From Bacillus wiedmannii (GTDB lineage: Bacteria; Bacillota; Bacilli; Bacillales; Bacillaceae_G), in NCBI RefSeq assembly GCF_001583695.1, contig NZ_LOBC01000009.1, positions 62,001 through 126,000 on the forward strand: a DNA stretch of 64,000 nucleotides. Reading direction: 5' to 3'. Made by a program: the position numbers and the translations under genes. Positions 62,129 to 64,000 of this stretch are shown here, piece after piece. The notes under the pieces are model-generated. The model was given only the letters and a program-made list of their open reading frames with translations, did not search any database and had not been told where the DNA came from. Position 1 is the stretch's first letter. Each line of letters starts with the position of its first letter.

Positions 62129-62148
62129 TTAGTACTACTTAGTACTAA
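62129..62148. promoter_or_regulatory. TetR operator of the fusion gene
   Basis: TTAGTACT-N4-AGTACTAA, a perfect 20-base palindrome, located 15 bases before the fusion gene start. The same pattern occurs before the tetR gene (62761-62780). Confidence 0.75.
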
Positions 62149-62156
62149 TTTGATGT

Positions 62157-62193
62157 AAAAAAAAATGCTTCTTTTACCGAAGCAATTTTAAAA
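62157..62193 (-). terminator. Terminator of tetR
   Basis: On the minus strand TGCTTC pairs with GAAGCA and is followed by nine T. It overlaps the tetR stop (62174), so the fusion gene probably uses its own promoter. Confidence 0.7.
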
Positions 62194-62740
62194 AATGATT
62201 AGCTGTTTTCGTGATTACAGTTGCATCCTTCAATGTTTCTGAAATAAATAACGCTCCTTCAAGATTTGTAATAAAAAGTGATGCTACCTCATCAATATGA
62301 ATCGTATTTCTGAATTCTCCATTCTCTACCCCTTGTTTAAGTAATAGAGAAACTTTCTTTTGTAATCCTGTAAAAAAAAGACCTATTTTTTCTTTTATTT
62401 GCGTGGCCTGTGTAGGACTTTGAATATAAAGAGTAATAAATGGACAGCTCCCCTTATACTCTCTCGACTGAACTCCTTGTGATAATTGCTTTAAAAACAG
62501 TTGGATACGATCTTCAACTAAAAATTGGTTCTGAGAAAGTACGTCATCAATTGCAGATTGATACATTTCAATCCAATAATCAACGACCCCTTCTAATAAT
62601 ACTTCCTTATTAGAAAAGTGATAATACACATTAGACTTTGAAACTTTGCTTACACGTACTAATTCATCCATACTTGTATAAGCAAACCCTTTTTCTAAAA
62701 ATAATGTTGCAGCTACTTCAATCACACGTTTTTGATTCAT
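62174..62740 (-). CDS. TetR/AcrR-family repressor
   Basis: 188 residues. The N-terminal HTH is typical (RVIEVAATLFLEKGFAYTSMDELVRVSKVSKSNVYYHFSNKEVLL in outline), followed by a helical ligand-binding domain with YKGSCPFITLYIQSP, which resembles AcrR/YxaF/LmrA-type regulators. I place the start at ATG 62740 because AAAGGT lies upstream; ATG 62758 has no site and sits at the edge of the operator. It is likely to repress itself and the fusion gene through the two related palindromes. Confidence 0.88.
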   Translation of the reverse strand: MNQKRVIEVAATLFLEKGFAYTSMDELVRVSKVSKSNVYYHFSNKEVLLEGVVDYWIEMYQSAIDDVLSQNQFLVEDRIQLFLKQLSQGVQSREYKGSCPFITLYIQSPTQATQIKEKIGLFFTGLQKKVSLLLKQGVENGEFRNTIHIDEVASLFITNLEGALFISETLKDATVITKTANHFLKLLR

Positions 62741-62760
62741 TAATTTTACCTTTGTCATAA

Positions 62761-62780
62761 TTAGAACTATATAGTACTAA
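62761..62780. promoter_or_regulatory. TetR operator of the tetR gene
   Basis: TTAGAACT-N4-AGTACTAA, one mismatch from the operator at 62129-62148. It lies just upstream of the tetR coding region, consistent with autoregulation. Confidence 0.72.
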
Positions 62781-62923
62781 TTTAAATATTGCAAGTATTT
62801 ATGTTCATTTAGAAAAAAGTTTGATTAAAAAAGTTCCACTAACATTGATTTTACTGCAAAAAAATCTTATTTTGAATAAAGTTGAACTGAACCCCGAAAT
62901 TGTTCATTCACTATCGTCTAATA

Positions 62924-63117
62924 GGGGTCACCATACATGCCCATCAACTTAAGAAAAAGAAATGCCCCAAAAACGAACAAATGAACGGCTTCTCAGAATA
63001 GCTATCTGTAGAGAAAGAAAATTTTAATTTAGGGGGATATGAAAATATTAGCTTGATGGTGATGTGGTGCTCCCCCATCGCTATCAAGCTAATATTCTGA
63101 AGTACGCCCAAAATGGG
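62924..63117. repeat. bcr1-like repeat plus a fused partial copy
   Basis: A complete copy runs 62924-63076. Its left end contains CATGCCCATCAACTTAAGAA, which as I recall is the IS231 terminal repeat itself, then CCCCAAAAACGAAC; its right end is TTAGCTTGATGGTGATG. The end block CCCCCATCGCTATCAAGCTAA starts a second copy (63071-63117) that breaks off after CCCAAAATGGG. Confidence 0.78.
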
Positions 63118-63197
63118 AATTTTATATTTCTATGGTTAATTAGATCTTAGTTATTTTAGGATTCCTAAATTTCCTCAGTCCAATTTAGAAGTTCTTT

Positions 63198-63247
63198 TCA
63201 AAAAATAGGGTTCTTAAGATAAGTATCTTAAGAACCCTATTTTTTGA
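63198..63247. terminator. Long perfect inverted repeat, bidirectional terminator
   Basis: 24-bp arms (AATAGGGTTCTTAAGATA and complement, bounded by A and T runs) with a 2-base centre. It can terminate in both directions and overlaps the end of the small ORF 63214-63357. Confidence 0.8.
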
Positions 63248-63357
63248 TTTAGCATGGAAAGTATAATCTTTTCTAATTCAGCTTTATTTAAAACATCCTC
63301 AATAATTACAACTTGATAGGCATTGTCCTTTCCTTTTGCAGGAACAATTATTTTCAT
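63214..63357 (-). CDS. Possible 47-residue small protein running into a terminator
   Basis: Reads MKIIVPAKGKDNAYQVVIIE, then DVLNKAELEKIILSMLNQK, and a short tail (IGFLRYLS) that comes from the terminator hairpin. GGAAGG lies upstream at long spacing. The sequence looks protein-like up to the hairpin, so this may be a truncated or very small gene. Unknown function. Confidence 0.45.
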   Translation of the reverse strand: MKIIVPAKGKDNAYQVVIIEDVLNKAELEKIILSMLNQKIGFLRYLS

Positions 63358-63600
63358 CCCCTTTATATTCCTTCCAGTTCATAATTCTCTATCTTGTCAT
63401 TGTCATTAATCATAAATAAATGGATCTTCTCCTGGTTCTATAGTGATGGGTTTTTCCTTGTTCTAAAATAGCGAATTGATAAATGAATTTTCTTAAAATT
63501 AAAGAAATTGAGCGCGAAAGCAATGAAAATAAACTATTCTTTTCATAGAAATATATAGAAAGTTCGACAATCCTAATTATAAAAATTCACTCCTTTATAA

Positions 63601-63644
63601 TTGACGGAAAATTCAAATTCATTATATAATTTTGGTATTACCAA
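63601..63644 (+). promoter_or_regulatory. Promoter and probable autoregulatory operator of the GntR gene
   Basis: TTGACG (63601-63606), 18 bases, TATAAT (63625-63630). Immediately after lies TTGGTATTACCAA (63632-63644), a perfect palindrome about one centre base, placed to block transcription. A half site TATTACCA follows at about 63658. The region 63358-63600 shows no gene. Confidence 0.65.
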
Positions 63645-63686
63645 TGTCTTCAACATGTATTACCATAAAATAAAGGAGACGATGAC

Positions 63687-64000
63687 TTGAAAGAAAAGGA
63701 ACGCACCTCAGATAAAATTGTGAACGAATTAATTAAATCCATATTGGCCGGTGTTTATTCTATAGGAAGCACCTTACCGCCAGAAAGAGCGCTTGCGAAA
63801 GAATTTGGTGTTGGTCGCCCAACTATTCGTGAGGCGCTTCAACGTTTAGGAAGAAGTGGATGGATAACAGGGAGAAAAGGAATGCCATCGATTATTAACG
63901 ATTATTGGAGCAATGGTAATCTAACGACACTTATTAATATTGTTGAGAATCATCATACCATTACAGATGAATTTATTATGTATTTATTAGAATTTAGAAG
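63687..64000 (+). CDS. GntR-family (FadR-like) regulator, N-terminal part
   Basis: The frame is open from TTG 63687 (AAAGGAG eight bases upstream) to the window end, 104 codons. The GntR winged helix is clear: DKIVNELIKSILAGVYSIGSTLPPERALAKEFGVGRPTIREALQRLGRSGWIT in outline. After it comes GRKGMPSIINDYWSNGNLTTL and a helix with ENHHTITDEFIMYLLEFR, which resembles E. coli FadR's effector domain start rather than the usual FCD sequence. It probably regulates fatty acid metabolism genes outside the window. The C-terminus is cut off. Confidence 0.82.
   Translation, partial: MKEKERTSDKIVNELIKSILAGVYSIGSTLPPERALAKEFGVGRPTIREALQRLGRSGWITGRKGMPSIINDYWSNGNLTTLINIVENHHTITDEFIMYLLEFR

Overview
The window looks like chromosomal DNA from the Bacillus cereus group (B. 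cereus, thuringiensis, anthracis or mycoides relatives). Support: AT-rich sequence with Bacillus-type AGGAGG ribosome binding sites, an IS231-type transposase, many copies of a short repeat whose termini resemble IS231 ends (I take it to be bcr1, from memory), a rifampin phosphotransferase of the B. cereus/Listeria type, a sigma-B-type promoter, and SOS, MhqR and ArsR operators of Bacillus form. No tRNA, rRNA, CRISPR array or prophage was seen.

Layout. 0-6.2 kb: tail of a TetR regulator, rifampin phosphotransferase (rph), a decayed yolD copy, a CPBP membrane protein, and an SOS-controlled uvrX-yolD pair. 6.9-13.2 kb: four separately terminated minus-strand genes for hydrolases, three of them exported (beta-lactamase-fold serine hydrolase, erythromycin-esterase-family protein, 5'-nucleotidase) plus a cytoplasmic chloroperoxidase-type hydrolase. 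13.7-18.8 kb: a plus-strand catabolic-looking operon (YcaC-type isochorismatase hydrolase, a frameshifted second copy, an ABM-domain membrane protein, a YtcJ-type amidohydrolase) facing a LysR regulator. 19-23.1 kb: a dead MarR/MhqR-type regulator that keeps its operator, a CorA transporter, and a sigma-B-type operon of YflT, a small membrane protein and a ParM/actin-like ATPase. 23.6-32.7 kb: YxeA, an anchored hydrolase, TspO, photolyase, and the inorganic-carbon transport genes dabB-dabA with a carbonic-anhydrase-like partner and a DUF2294 (mpsC-type) gene. 33-39.6 kb: small proteins, CarD, a soluble acyl-ACP desaturase and a phospholipase-D-type cardiolipin synthase. 40-45.8 kb: menA preceded by an ORF-less group I intron, a MerR/MFS efflux pair, and an IS231 copy lacking its right end. 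45.9-55.6 kb: hydrolase, CgeB, an ABC transporter with a NarL-type two-component system, a PfpI-family protein and an APH-family kinase. 56.4-58.8 kb: arsR-arsI-acr3-arsC with three perfect ArsR operators. 59-64 kb: a GC-rich DinB gene between two repeats, a reductase-hydrolase fusion with its TetR regulator and twin operators, and the start of a FadR-like GntR regulator.

The most striking item is the group I intron core (about 40965-41370, minus strand). Helices P2 to P9.1 can be traced in the correct order, it has no ORF, and it lies in the leader of menA rather than inside a coding sequence. Other notable points are a response regulator whose expected ATG reads ATA, a strong terminator inside the predicted dabBA leader, an actin-like ATPase under a sigma-B promoter, and at least eight bcr1-like repeats, some fused head to tail and one next to a truncated transporter gene.

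All functional names are from motif and family recognition by eye. No database search was run.
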